Source: DATARH01 sp050246595
GTDB lineage: Bacteria; Pseudomonadota; Alphaproteobacteria; ATCC43930; CGMCC-115725
NCBI GenBank assembly: GCA_050246595.1
Contig: JBFWVT010000007.1
Span: 51,508 to 115,507, forward strand
DNA: 64,000 bases
Direction: 5' to 3'
In this document: positions 43,004-51,080 of the stretch, one piece after another
How positions within the stretch are numbered: position 1 is the first letter of the stretch
Layout of the letters: every line of letters starts with the position of its first letter
The notes under the pieces: generated by a model
The model's database searches: none
The model's input: only the letters and a program-made list of their open reading frames with translations
Told to the model about the DNA's origin: nothing
Program-made: the position numbers and the translations under genes

Positions 43004-43468
43004 ATGCAGGTGAAAACACCCGACCGCATCCTGCTCAACGCGCAGGCAAAGGCGGAACCGGCCGAGAACGTCATTACGCGGGACTATTACGCGAGCCTTC
43101 CGCAAATCCGCCTGACCGCCGGCATCGTCGCGAACCCGATGCAGCCCGCAACCGCGGCCGAGATCATCCTCGACGGCAACGATGTCGCCCGACTGGTCGA
43201 ATGCGCGCTGCGGCATCCGCAGCCGAACATGCGCTACGGCGTGCTGGCGGCGATCTGGAGCCACCCGGACTCGTTCCGGCAGATTTTTGCCTTTGGCCTC
43301 AAGGCGCCGGAAGCATTTCCGGAAATCCGGAAAATCGTGGCGGAGGAACTCGGGAAAGCGACCCGCGCCCCGCAAGATGCGGGTTCAGAGCAGGCGGGTC
43401 CGGGCGCCAAGCCGCTGCTGCCGCAAATGCCGCTGCCGGCGCATCTCAGAGGCCGCGCCCGATCCTGA
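43004..43468 (+). CDS. Protein of unknown function
   Basis: 154 residues, soluble, with no signal peptide. Recognisable features are a helical centre (EIILDGNDVARLVECALRHP) and a low-complexity, Pro-rich tail (GPGAKPLLPQMPLPAHL). A ggaga site precedes the ATG. It lies 37 bp after the membrane protein. No family assigned. Confidence 0.55.
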   Translation: MQVKTPDRILLNAQAKAEPAENVITRDYYASLPQIRLTAGIVANPMQPATAAEIILDGNDVARLVECALRHPQPNMRYGVLAAIWSHPDSFRQIFAFGLKAPEAFPEIRKIVAEELGKATRAPQDAGSEQAGPGAKPLLPQMPLPAHLRGRARS

Positions 43469-43723
43469 CCCGTCGCGGCAGATCGGGGCGCGATGGTAAA
43501 TTTGCCGCATTGGCGTGCCATACTGGCAAGATGCTCGGACAGGAGGAGGTGATTGCAACCCTCGCGGGAAAGCTGGCTGTTGATTTGCTGCTGATGCAAC
43601 AAACGGGTCAAAGCAACTCGACCCAGGGTTGTTCCGGCGCCGCGACCCGGCAAGCGGCTCGACAAGACCGGACAACCGGCGAAAAGTAGGGGCGATAAGG
43701 CAAGCTGCCCGGAAGACCGACTG

Positions 43724-45352
43724 ATGCCGACCGACCACGCCAACCCTTACGAAACCGGCCTCGACAAGAACGCGGCCAATTACGTGCCGCTGTCGCCGAT
43801 CGGGTTTCTGCGGCGCTCGGCGTCGGTCTATCCGAACCGCATCTCCGTCATCCACGGCGAGCGCCGTCATACCTGGCGGCAGAGCCTGGACCGCGTTCGG
43901 CGATTGGCCTCGGCGCTGGCGAAGCATGGCGTTGGACGCGGCGACACGGTCGCGCTGATGGCGCCAAACGTGCCGGAAGCGTTCGAAGCGCATTTCGGCG
44001 TGCCGATGGCCGGCGCCGTGCTGAATGCGCTCAACATCCGCCTCGACCCGGAGACGATCGCGTTCATCCTCGGACATGGCGGCGCCAAGGTATTGCTGAC
44101 CGACACCGAATTTTCCCCGGTCATCGCCGGCGCGCTGGCCCGTCTCGACCGGAAACCGCTGGTCATCGACATCGCCGACCCGCTCGGGCCGGGAGGGGAA
44201 CGACTCGGCGCGATGGATTACGAGGCGTTTCTCGCCGGCGGCGACCCGAATTTCGCCGGACCGAGGCCGCGCGACGAATGGGACGCGATCGCGCTGAACT
44301 ACACCTCGGGTACGACCGGCAATCCGAAAGGCGTCGTCTATCACCATCGCGGCGCCTATCTGAACGCGCTCGGCAACATCCTGGTCTGGGGCATGCGGAC
44401 GCACCCGGTCTATCTCTGGACCCTGCCGATGTTTCACTGCAACGGCTGGTGCTTTCCGTGGACCGTGACGGCGCTCGCCGGCACGCATGTCTGCCTGCGG
44501 CGGGTCGAGGCCGGCGCGATCTTCGACGCGATCGAGCGGCACGGGGTCACGCATCTGTGCGGCGCGCCCGTCGTCATGAACATGCTGGTCAATGCCGGTC
44601 ATGAGAGGCTGCCGCGGCCGGTCGAGATGATGACCGCCGGCTCGGCCCCACCCGCCGCGGTGATCGGGGGCATCGAGGGTCTCGGCTTCCGTGTCACGCA
44701 TGTCTACGGTCTGACCGAGGTCTACGGCCCTGCCGTCGTCTGCGCCTGGCACGACGAATGGGACGCGCTTCCCGACGACGAGCGGGCCCGGCTCAAGGCG
44801 CGCCAGGGCGTGCGCTACCCGGTGCTCGAAGGGCTGATGGTGGCCGACCCCGAGACGCTCGCCCCGACCCCGCGCGACGGCGAGACGCTGGGGGAAATCT
44901 TTATGCGCGGCAACATCGTCATGAAGGGGTATCTGAAGAACCCGCAGGCGACCGGGGAAGCTTTCGCCGGCGGCTGGTTCCACACCGGCGACCTCGCGGT
45001 GATGCACCCCGATGGCTATGTCGAGATCAAGGACCGCTCAAAGGACATCATTATCTCGGGCGGCGAGAACGTCTCGACGATCGAGGTCGAGGATGTGCTG
45101 TACCGCCATCCGGCGGTGCTCGAAGCCGCGGTCGTCGCGCGCCCGGACCCGGATTGGGGCGAGACGCCGTGCGCCTTTGTGACCTTGAAGGACGGCGCCG
45201 ACGCCGACGCCGCCGGGATCATCGCGTTCTGCCGCGAGCGCCTGGCGCGTTTCAAGGCGCCGCGCCATGTCGTGTTCGGTCCGCTGCCGAAGACCTCGAC
45301 CGGGAAAATCCAGAAATTCGTGCTGCGCGAGCGGGCCAAGGCGGAGGGGTGA
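43724..45352 (+). CDS. AMP-forming acyl-CoA synthetase
   Basis: 542 residues with the complete adenylate-forming fold: YTSGTTGNPKGVVYHHRG (phosphate loop), YGLTEVYGP, WFHTGDLAVMHPDGYVEI (hinge) and KTSTGKIQKF with the catalytic lysine. The LNIRLDPETIAFILGHGGAKVL region is typical of medium/long-chain and aryl-acid ligases related to DmdB or fatty-acid-CoA ligases. It makes an acyl-CoA from a free acid, ATP and CoA. The ATG at 43724 follows cggaagacc. Single gene followed by a PEP-CTERM gene. Confidence 0.9.
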   Translation: MPTDHANPYETGLDKNAANYVPLSPIGFLRRSASVYPNRISVIHGERRHTWRQSLDRVRRLASALAKHGVGRGDTVALMAPNVPEAFEAHFGVPMAGAVLNALNIRLDPETIAFILGHGGAKVLLTDTEFSPVIAGALARLDRKPLVIDIADPLGPGGERLGAMDYEAFLAGGDPNFAGPRPRDEWDAIALNYTSGTTGNPKGVVYHHRGAYLNALGNILVWGMRTHPVYLWTLPMFHCNGWCFPWTVTALAGTHVCLRRVEAGAIFDAIERHGVTHLCGAPVVMNMLVNAGHERLPRPVEMMTAGSAPPAAVIGGIEGLGFRVTHVYGLTEVYGPAVVCAWHDEWDALPDDERARLKARQGVRYPVLEGLMVADPETLAPTPRDGETLGEIFMRGNIVMKGYLKNPQATGEAFAGGWFHTGDLAVMHPDGYVEIKDRSKDIIISGGENVSTIEVEDVLYRHPAVLEAAVVARPDPDWGETPCAFVTLKDGADADAAGIIAFCRERLARFKAPRHVVFGPLPKTSTGKIQKFVLRERAKAEG

Positions 45353-45531
45353 ACCCCGCTATCGAAGCGCGACAAAAATTGCGGCACTCAGCCTTCCTGC
45401 CTCGTCGCAAGCGCGACCGGTGTGGCGCGCGCGACAGGACGAGGGCCGCGCCGGCAGCACCCGCCGTTAATCCTGCATTAAGAAATTTCGAACCCGGTGC
45501 CGAAAGCGCTCGCTCTACGACTTTTGAGTGT

Positions 45532-45550
45532 ATAGTATGTTCCATACTAT
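45532..45550 (+). promoter_or_regulatory. Perfect palindrome upstream of the third PEP-CTERM gene (operator candidate)
   Basis: ATAGTATG-TTC-CATACTAT is a perfect 19-bp palindrome with 8-bp arms, ending 29 bp before the ATG at 45580. A TTGAGT (45524) just upstream would put the promoter over the palindrome, consistent with repression. The core ATACTAT is also repeated upstream of the PEP-CTERM gene at 29735. Confidence 0.55.
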
Positions 45551-45579
45551 CGCAATCGGATTCTAAGCGAGGAATCATC

Positions 45580-46299
45580 ATGCCACGGCTGGGCTTGGGT
45601 CGATGCGCGGCGATTGTTGTCGCCGTTCTGGCAACTGGCGCCGTGGCGCTTGGGGCGGCGTCGTCGAGCCGGGCATCCGTCATCTCGGATACCCCGACAT
45701 TGCCGCTGCTCGATGTCCCCTATGTGACATCGCTCGGGGGCACCTGTTTCCCGCTCGCCGGCGTCTGCGTTACAGGTGGGGAATTCGTGCTCACCGCGCC
45801 CGTCTCGTCGAGTTTCGATGCTGCCGGGCAACACATCACGACGGGTGCGCTGTTTTTCGGTACCCTGACGACCTTGTCTGATGTCCCGATCGGGCCGCTG
45901 CAGCTGGCCGGCACCGTTGAACAAGAAATAATCGGGAGAACGTTTGCGACCCAAACCGGCTCCTGGACCACCAACCTTGTTTCCCTGTTGCTCAGCGGTC
46001 CTGTCCTTGGACTCACGGGCACGATGACGCTGGATCCGGCGCACGCCTCAACCGGCATCGCGTCGATCACGCCGATCGGACCCGCGACGCTGAGCAAATT
46101 TGAGATTGACAGCTTTTTCGATGTCTTTCTCCAGCTTTCCCTCAACGGGCTGAGCACCACGCGCGGTCCGATCCGCGCCGAGGCCGTGCAGGCCGTGCCG
46201 GAACCGTCGAGCCTTGCAGTAATCGCGATCGCGGTGCCGATGATGCTGGCGATCTATCGCCGGCGGGGTACGGCGCCCCCCAAAGACCGCCCCCTGTGA
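45580..46299 (+). CDS. PEP-CTERM sorting-domain protein
   Basis: 239 residues: a signal peptide (AAIVVAVLATGAVALGAASSSRAS), a beta-rich body with two cysteines (GGTCFPLAGVCVTGG), and the exosortase signal VPEPSSLAVIAIAVPMMLAI with a basic tail YRRRG that runs on for some ten residues. The ATG at 45580 follows gcgagg; the open frame extends far upstream inside the acyl-CoA synthetase region, but only this start yields a signal peptide. It ends before a strong bidirectional terminator at 46372. A palindromic operator candidate lies just upstream. Confidence 0.87.
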   Translation: MPRLGLGRCAAIVVAVLATGAVALGAASSSRASVISDTPTLPLLDVPYVTSLGGTCFPLAGVCVTGGEFVLTAPVSSSFDAAGQHITTGALFFGTLTTLSDVPIGPLQLAGTVEQEIIGRTFATQTGSWTTNLVSLLLSGPVLGLTGTMTLDPAHASTGIASITPIGPATLSKFEIDSFFDVFLQLSLNGLSTTRGPIRAEAVQAVPEPSSLAVIAIAVPMMLAIYRRRGTAPPKDRPL

Positions 46300-46371
46300 G
46301 CCGCGCCTTCCGGGTCCCCGGAAGGTGGAGAGGCGGTGGCCGGCGCCGCCAGCAGCCGGTCCGTCGAGTTG

Positions 46372-46419
46372 GCAGCAAAAAAGCCGGAGAGGATCGATCC
46401 TCTCCGGCTTTTTTGCTGC
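46372..46419. terminator. Bidirectional terminator, 48-bp perfect palindrome
   Basis: GCAGC, six A, GCCGGAGAGGATC and the exact complement form a 48-bp perfect palindrome: a GC-rich stem flanked by A and T runs on both sides. It lies between the convergent PEP-CTERM gene and the DUF465 gene, so it can stop both transcripts. Confidence 0.92.
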
Positions 46420-46439
46420 ACGAGCGGCTGTTGATGCGA

Positions 46440-46607
46440 TTACTGCCGCTCCAGCGCGAAAATCTCGTCCTTGATGCGGAGTTTCTGGCGCTTCAGATCG
46501 TGCACCGTCTCCTGATTGGGGAGCGGACGGTGAATTTCCTCATCGAGGGCGCGTTCGAGCAAAGCATGCTTTTCGCGGAGCGCCTCGATGCGATCCTGCA
46601 CCGACAT
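46440..46607 (-). CDS. DUF465 small coiled-coil protein
   Basis: 55 residues (MSVQDRIEALREKHALLERA, then EIHRPLPNQETVHDLKRQKLRIKDEI), a complete DUF465/YdcH domain of unknown role. The ATG at 46607 follows aggaggaaatc, an excellent site; the longer open frame upstream is not conserved. A second DUF465 gene lies at 47970. Confidence 0.88.
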   Translation of the reverse strand: MSVQDRIEALREKHALLERALDEEIHRPLPNQETVHDLKRQKLRIKDEIFALERQ

Positions 46608-46707
46608 GGCTGATTTCCTCCTGCTAGACGGTCGTAACGGCCGATCGTACCGCCGCAACGGCCCGCCGGCCAGGGCGTGAAGCCCTTTCATCAAGGTAGT
46701 CATTGAG

Positions 46708-47352
46708 ATGTCGAATTACAGAGGCCGGAGCACCGAGGCAGCCCTCCCGCGGGACCGCGCCCCGATGCCGGAGGAGTGGGCGAATCCGCGGCTGATCGTC
46801 GGCATCAGCGGCGCGTCGGGCGCGATCTACGGTGTGCGGCTGCTGGAGCTGCTGCGCCCGCTGCCGGTCGAGACGCATCTTGTGATGACCCGCTCGGCCG
46901 AGCTGACGCTGGCTCTCGAAACCGATCTGAAGCCGGCCGAATTGCGCGCCCGCGCCGATTCGGCGCACGCGATCGGCGATCTTGCCGCTCCGATCTCGTC
47001 CGGCTCGTTCCGCACGATCGGGATGATCGTCGCGCCGTGCTCGATCCGCAGCATGGCCGAAATCGCAACCGGCGCGACGACGACGCTGCTGACGCGGGCC
47101 GCCGATGTCACGCTCAAGGAGCGCCGCCGCCTGGTGCTGATGGTACGCGAGACCCCGCTGCATCTCGGACATCTGCGCACGATGGCCGCGCTGTCGGAAA
47201 TGGGAGCGGTGATCGCGCCACCGGTGCCCGCCTTTTACGCCAGGCCGCAAAGCCTCGCCGAGATGATCGACCACACGCTCGGGCGCATGCTCGACCTGTT
47301 CGGTCTCGATTCCGGCACCGTGCGCCGCTGGGGCGAGCCGACGCCGGATTAG
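46708..47352 (+). CDS. ubiX: UbiX-type flavin prenyltransferase
   Basis: 214 residues. UbiX transfers dimethylallyl to FMN to make the prenylated flavin cofactor of UbiD decarboxylases in ubiquinone synthesis. Hallmarks: LIVGISGASGAIYGVRLLE, ISSGSFRTIGMIVAPCSIRSMAEIATG and VLMVRETPLHLGHLRTM. The first ~25 residues are extra; the ATG at 46765 (MPEEWANPRL) is an alternative start. No ubiD is adjacent. Its end overlaps the convergent TIGR02444 gene by four bases. Confidence 0.93.
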   Translation: MSNYRGRSTEAALPRDRAPMPEEWANPRLIVGISGASGAIYGVRLLELLRPLPVETHLVMTRSAELTLALETDLKPAELRARADSAHAIGDLAAPISSGSFRTIGMIVAPCSIRSMAEIATGATTTLLTRAADVTLKERRRLVLMVRETPLHLGHLRTMAALSEMGAVIAPPVPAFYARPQSLAEMIDHTLGRMLDLFGLDSGTVRRWGEPTPD

Positions 47353-47891
47353 GCGCGCCGCGTCAGCGCCGCCAATTCTCGGCGCAGCGTAGCGGCTTCC
47401 AGCGATTCGCTCTCGTCGCCGAGACAGCGGGCGAGATTGGCGTGTGCCGCGGAGCGCCGGTCGCCCGGCGTATGCGGCAGGGAGCCGGTCGCGAAACAGA
47501 AAGCAAGCCGCCGCTGAACCTGCCGCTCGGCGGTCAACTCCAGCCGCAGCAGCGCGCGACGCAGGTGCCGGACATCGCTGTCGGCGGCACCGCCGAGCTG
47601 CCGGCGCAGCGCGCGGATATTGCGAACGACGCCGTTCAACTCGGCGACCGCTCCCGCCGCCGCGGCGAAACCGTCGCTGTCGAGGCCGATCCCGTGCTGC
47701 GCTCCAAGCCACAGCCCGAACAGGATCAGATTGACGTCGAGACCGGCGCGGTCCTGCAACGCGATCAGCGCGCCGGAGACACCTGGCCGCGCATAGAGCG
47801 CCAGCGAAAATCGCCAGAACGAAGCGGCTTCCTGCCCGGTTGTGTCGGGCGCGGGCTGCGTCTTGTTGCGTTCGGAGGTGTTCCGGTCCAT
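47349..47891 (-). CDS. TIGR02444 family protein
   Basis: 180 residues with the family opening FWRFSLALYARPGVSGALIALQDRAGLDVNLILFGLWLG, then helical segments rich in Arg and Leu. Proteobacterial family of unknown function. The ATG at 47891 gives about fifteen leading polar residues before the conserved part. It is convergent with ubiX and divergent from the second DUF465 gene. Confidence 0.82.
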   Translation of the reverse strand: MDRNTSERNKTQPAPDTTGQEAASFWRFSLALYARPGVSGALIALQDRAGLDVNLILFGLWLGAQHGIGLDSDGFAAAAGAVAELNGVVRNIRALRRQLGGAADSDVRHLRRALLRLELTAERQVQRRLAFCFATGSLPHTPGDRRSAAHANLARCLGDESESLEAATLRRELAALTRRA

Positions 47892-47969
47892 GACAAGGCG
47901 CTACGCGTGCTATATAGAACGCAACGGCAACAGCACCAACATTGATGCGCCGAACGGCGCCAGAGCGCG

Positions 47970-48173
47970 ATGGATCTCGACGTTGAAGCCCTCAAAGCCC
48001 GGCTGGCCGCTCTCAGGACGGAGCATCGCGACCTCGACGATGTGATCGCACGCATCGCCGAGCGCGCGCCATTCGATCAATTGCAGATGCAGCGTCTCAA
48101 GAAACGCAAGCTGCTGCTGAAGGATCAGATCTCGAAGATCGAAAGCGAGCTGCTTCCCGACATCATCGCGTAA
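47970..48173 (+). CDS. DUF465 small coiled-coil protein
   Basis: 67 residues (MDLDVEALKARLAALRTEHR, then DLDDVIARI and LQMQRLKKRKLLLKDQISKIE), the same family as 46440-46607 but only distantly similar. The tail overlaps the end of the convergent lytic transglycosylase gene by 11 bp. Confidence 0.85.
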   Translation: MDLDVEALKARLAALRTEHRDLDDVIARIAERAPFDQLQMQRLKKRKLLLKDQISKIESELLPDIIA

Positions 48174-48987
48174 CCGGCAGCCGACCGCCGGCGGCCATCC
48201 CGGCGCGTCGCGCGTCGCGCAGAACGCGGTCGATATAGTGCGTCGTTTCGAGCGGCATTCGCCCGGCGTCGCGGCCGGCGGCGATCCACCGATCGACATT
48301 GCCGGGACCCCAATTATAGGCCGCGAGCGCGTCCGGCCAATTCCTGTAGCGGCCGAACATCCGCGCCAGATAAACTCGCCCGAGCAAAAGATTCTGTCCC
48401 GGGTCGAAACGGTTGCCGCCGCCGCTGTCGCGCGCCGCCGCTTTGCTGACCTGCATCGGCCCCTGCGGCCCGTCCGGGTCGGGGCGCCACATTGCGGGGT
48501 CGGCGCCGTGGCTCGATTCGGCACCGTGAACCGCATGCGCGATCCGCTCGAACTCCGGCGCGCTCGCCGGAGGGAACGGAGCAGCTGGGTACGGCGCGCC
48601 AGCCGCACCCCTGCCGCGCACGACGGTGACGCTCGCCGGCGCCGCCCCGGCAAAGGCGATCCGTTCGATGGTCTGTTGCGGAGCGGGCAGCGATGTTGTG
48701 GGAAGGGGGACGGCCGCGACCGGCGCGCCCGTCCCGCGCACCACCGTGACCGGCCGCGCCGTCCCGTTTGCGAAACTGACGATCTCGCGCCGCGCCGGCA
48801 GCGTTTCGCCCGGACTCGCGCCGCGCACGACCCGGACCGGCATGTCGGCAAATCGCAGAACCTCGACACGGCGCTGCTCCGGCGCATCCGCGGCCTGCCC
48901 GGCGCCACTCCAGCAGGCCGCCGCGATTGCCGCGAGAGCGTGCGTCGCCGCACGTGCGACACGCCTGTGGCGGGGGTCTCTGTCCAT
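48163..48987 (-). CDS. Lytic transglycosylase (SLT) with repeated VVRG segments
   Basis: 274 residues. A signal peptide (AATHALAAIAAACWSGAGQA) is followed by three similar segments ending in VRVVRGASPG, VTVVRGTGAP and VTVVRGRGAA, and a C-terminal transglycosylase domain with the catalytic Glu in HAVHGAESSHG, then GPMQVSKAAARD and LAAYNWGPGNVDRW. It would cleave murein glycan to anhydro-muropeptides in the periplasm. The ATG at 48987 was chosen for the signal peptide; an upstream ATG at 49053 is possible. Confidence 0.85.
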   Translation of the reverse strand: MDRDPRHRRVARAATHALAAIAAACWSGAGQAADAPEQRRVEVLRFADMPVRVVRGASPGETLPARREIVSFANGTARPVTVVRGTGAPVAAVPLPTTSLPAPQQTIERIAFAGAAPASVTVVRGRGAAGAPYPAAPFPPASAPEFERIAHAVHGAESSHGADPAMWRPDPDGPQGPMQVSKAAARDSGGGNRFDPGQNLLLGRVYLARMFGRYRNWPDALAAYNWGPGNVDRWIAAGRDAGRMPLETTHYIDRVLRDARRAGMAAGGRLPVTR

Positions 48988-49129
48988 GCACGGTCGCCTC
49001 GGTCGTTGAACCTGACGTTGCATGATCGCGAGCTGTTTTCTCTCTGCAAGCACGACCGCGCAGCAGCGGAGAATCGCTTGGCAATGCAGCGGGATCGACG
49101 GAGAATCGGCGCGAATCGAGGAGGACGCG

Positions 49130-51040
49130 ATGACTGGCTATGCCGAGACCTATCGCCGCTCGCTGGAACAGCCCGAGGCGTTCTGGGCGGAAGCCGCCGA
49201 GGCGATCGCGTGGGAGCAGCGCTGGGACCGGGTGCTCGACTCACGAAATCCGCCATTTTACCGCTGGTTCGCCGGCGCGCGCCTCAATACGTGCTGGAAC
49301 GCGCTCGACCGCCATGTCGCGGCCGGACAGGGCGAACGGGTCGCGCTGATCTGGGACAGCCCGGTAACCGGCTCGATCGAGCACTTCACCTATCGCGAGA
49401 TGCGCGACCGTACCGCGCGCGTCGCCGGGATGCTGGCCAGGCTTGGGGTGCGGGAAGGCGACCGCGTGCTGATCTATATGCCGATGATCCCGGAGGCGGC
49501 GATCGCGATGCTCGCCTGCGCCCGGATCGGCGCGGTGCATTCGGTCGTGTTCGGCGGGTTTGCGGCGCACGAGCTGGCGACCCGCATCGACGACGCACGG
49601 CCGCGCGTGGTCCTGTCCGCGTCGTGCGGCATCGAGGTGAACCGGGTCATCCCATACAAGCCGCTGCTCGACGCGGCAATCACCGAGGCAAGCTCAAAGC
49701 CGGAAGCTTGCGTTGTGCTGCAACGGCCGATATGCGAGGCCGCGCTGATGCCGGGCCGCGACCATGACTGGCGGGAGCTGGAAGCGAGCGCCCGCCCGGC
49801 CGATTGCGTCCCGGTCCTGGCGACCGACCCGCTCTACATCCTCTACACCTCGGGCACGACCGGCATTCCGAAAGGCGTGGTGCGCGACAATGGCGGGCAC
49901 GCCGTCGCGCTGGCGTGGTCGATGCGCCACATCTACGGCGTCCAACCGGACGAAGTGTTCTGGACCGCGTCGGATGTCGGCTGGGTCGTCGGGCATTCGT
50001 ACATCGTCTACGGGCCGCTGCTCCACGGCGTTACCTCGGTCATGTACGAGGGCAAACCGGTCGGCACGCCCGATGCCGGGGCGTTCTGGCGGGTTATCGA
50101 ACAGCACAAAGTTCGCGTCTTCTTTACGGCGCCGACCGCATTCCGCGCGATCAAGCGCGAGGACCCGGACGGCGAATTGATCCGCGCCCGCGACCTGTCG
50201 CGGTTCCGCGCGCTGTTCCTGGCCGGCGAGCGCGCCGATCCGCCGACTGTCGCCTGGGCCGAGGACATGCTGCGGGTGCCGGTGATCGACCATTGGTGGC
50301 AGACCGAGACCGGCTGGCCGATCGGCGCGAATTGCCTCGGGGTCGAAAAGCTGCCGGTCAAACACGGTTCATGCACAAAGCCGGTGCCGGGCTGGGATGT
50401 GCGGGTGCTGGAGGCCGATCCGGTCGGCGAGGCGCGCGAACTGAAGCGCGGCGAGATCGGCGCGCTCGCGGTCAAACTGCCGCTGCCGCCCGGCGCGCTG
50501 CCGACCTTGTGGCAGCAGGACGAGCGTTTCGTGCAGTCCTATCTCAGCGCCTATCCCGGCTGTTACCAGACCGCCGATGCCGGGTTCATCGACCAGGACG
50601 GCTATATCCACGTGATGACCCGCACCGATGACATCATCAATGTCGCCGGCCACCGGCTCTCGACCGGCGGGATCGAGGAGGTCGTCGCGGCGCATCCCGA
50701 TGTCGCCGAGTGCGCCGTGATGGGCGTCGCCGACCCGCTCAAGGGACAGGTGCCGCTCGGCCTCGTCGTGCTGAAGGCCGGGGCGGCGCGGCCGGAAGAG
50801 ACGGTTGCGGACGAGGTCGTAGCGCTGGTGCGCGAGCGGATCGGCCCGGTCGCGAGCTTCAAGACCGCGCTCGTCGTCGATCGCCTGCCGAAGACGCGGT
50901 CGGGAAAAATCCTGCGCGGTACGATCCGCCGCATCGCCGACGGCGAGGACTACCGCATGCCGGCGACGATCGACGACCCGGCAATCCTACCCGAGATCGC
51001 GGCGGCGCTTGAGCGGGCCGGGTATCCGGAGAAAAGGTGA
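49130..51040 (+). CDS. prpE: Propionate-CoA ligase-type acyl-CoA synthetase
   Basis: 636 residues, in the acetyl/propionyl-CoA synthetase subgroup: RWFAGARLNTCWNALDRHV, HSVVFGGFAAHELATRID, YTSGTTGIPKGVVRDNGGH, WWQTETGWPIG, DDIINVAGHRLSTGGIEEVV and KTRSGKILRG with the catalytic Lys. Activates short-chain acids as acyl-CoA. GGHAVAL and the PVPGWDVRVL segment favour PrpE over Acs. The ATG at 49130 has a perfect gaggagg site. No methylcitrate genes are adjacent. Confidence 0.92.
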   Translation: MTGYAETYRRSLEQPEAFWAEAAEAIAWEQRWDRVLDSRNPPFYRWFAGARLNTCWNALDRHVAAGQGERVALIWDSPVTGSIEHFTYREMRDRTARVAGMLARLGVREGDRVLIYMPMIPEAAIAMLACARIGAVHSVVFGGFAAHELATRIDDARPRVVLSASCGIEVNRVIPYKPLLDAAITEASSKPEACVVLQRPICEAALMPGRDHDWRELEASARPADCVPVLATDPLYILYTSGTTGIPKGVVRDNGGHAVALAWSMRHIYGVQPDEVFWTASDVGWVVGHSYIVYGPLLHGVTSVMYEGKPVGTPDAGAFWRVIEQHKVRVFFTAPTAFRAIKREDPDGELIRARDLSRFRALFLAGERADPPTVAWAEDMLRVPVIDHWWQTETGWPIGANCLGVEKLPVKHGSCTKPVPGWDVRVLEADPVGEARELKRGEIGALAVKLPLPPGALPTLWQQDERFVQSYLSAYPGCYQTADAGFIDQDGYIHVMTRTDDIINVAGHRLSTGGIEEVVAAHPDVAECAVMGVADPLKGQVPLGLVVLKAGAARPEETVADEVVALVRERIGPVASFKTALVVDRLPKTRSGKILRGTIRRIADGEDYRMPATIDDPAILPEIAAALERAGYPEKR

Positions 51041-51080
51041 CCCTCCGCTGCGCTGCGGACGGTCGGCGCGCGAACCCCGC

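Noticed and set aside
43531..43689. A 52-residue open frame starting MLGQEEVIATLAGKLAVDLL
   Set aside because: No Shine-Dalgarno and no recognisable family; the tail looks like translated GC-rich spacer. Too little support to call a gene.
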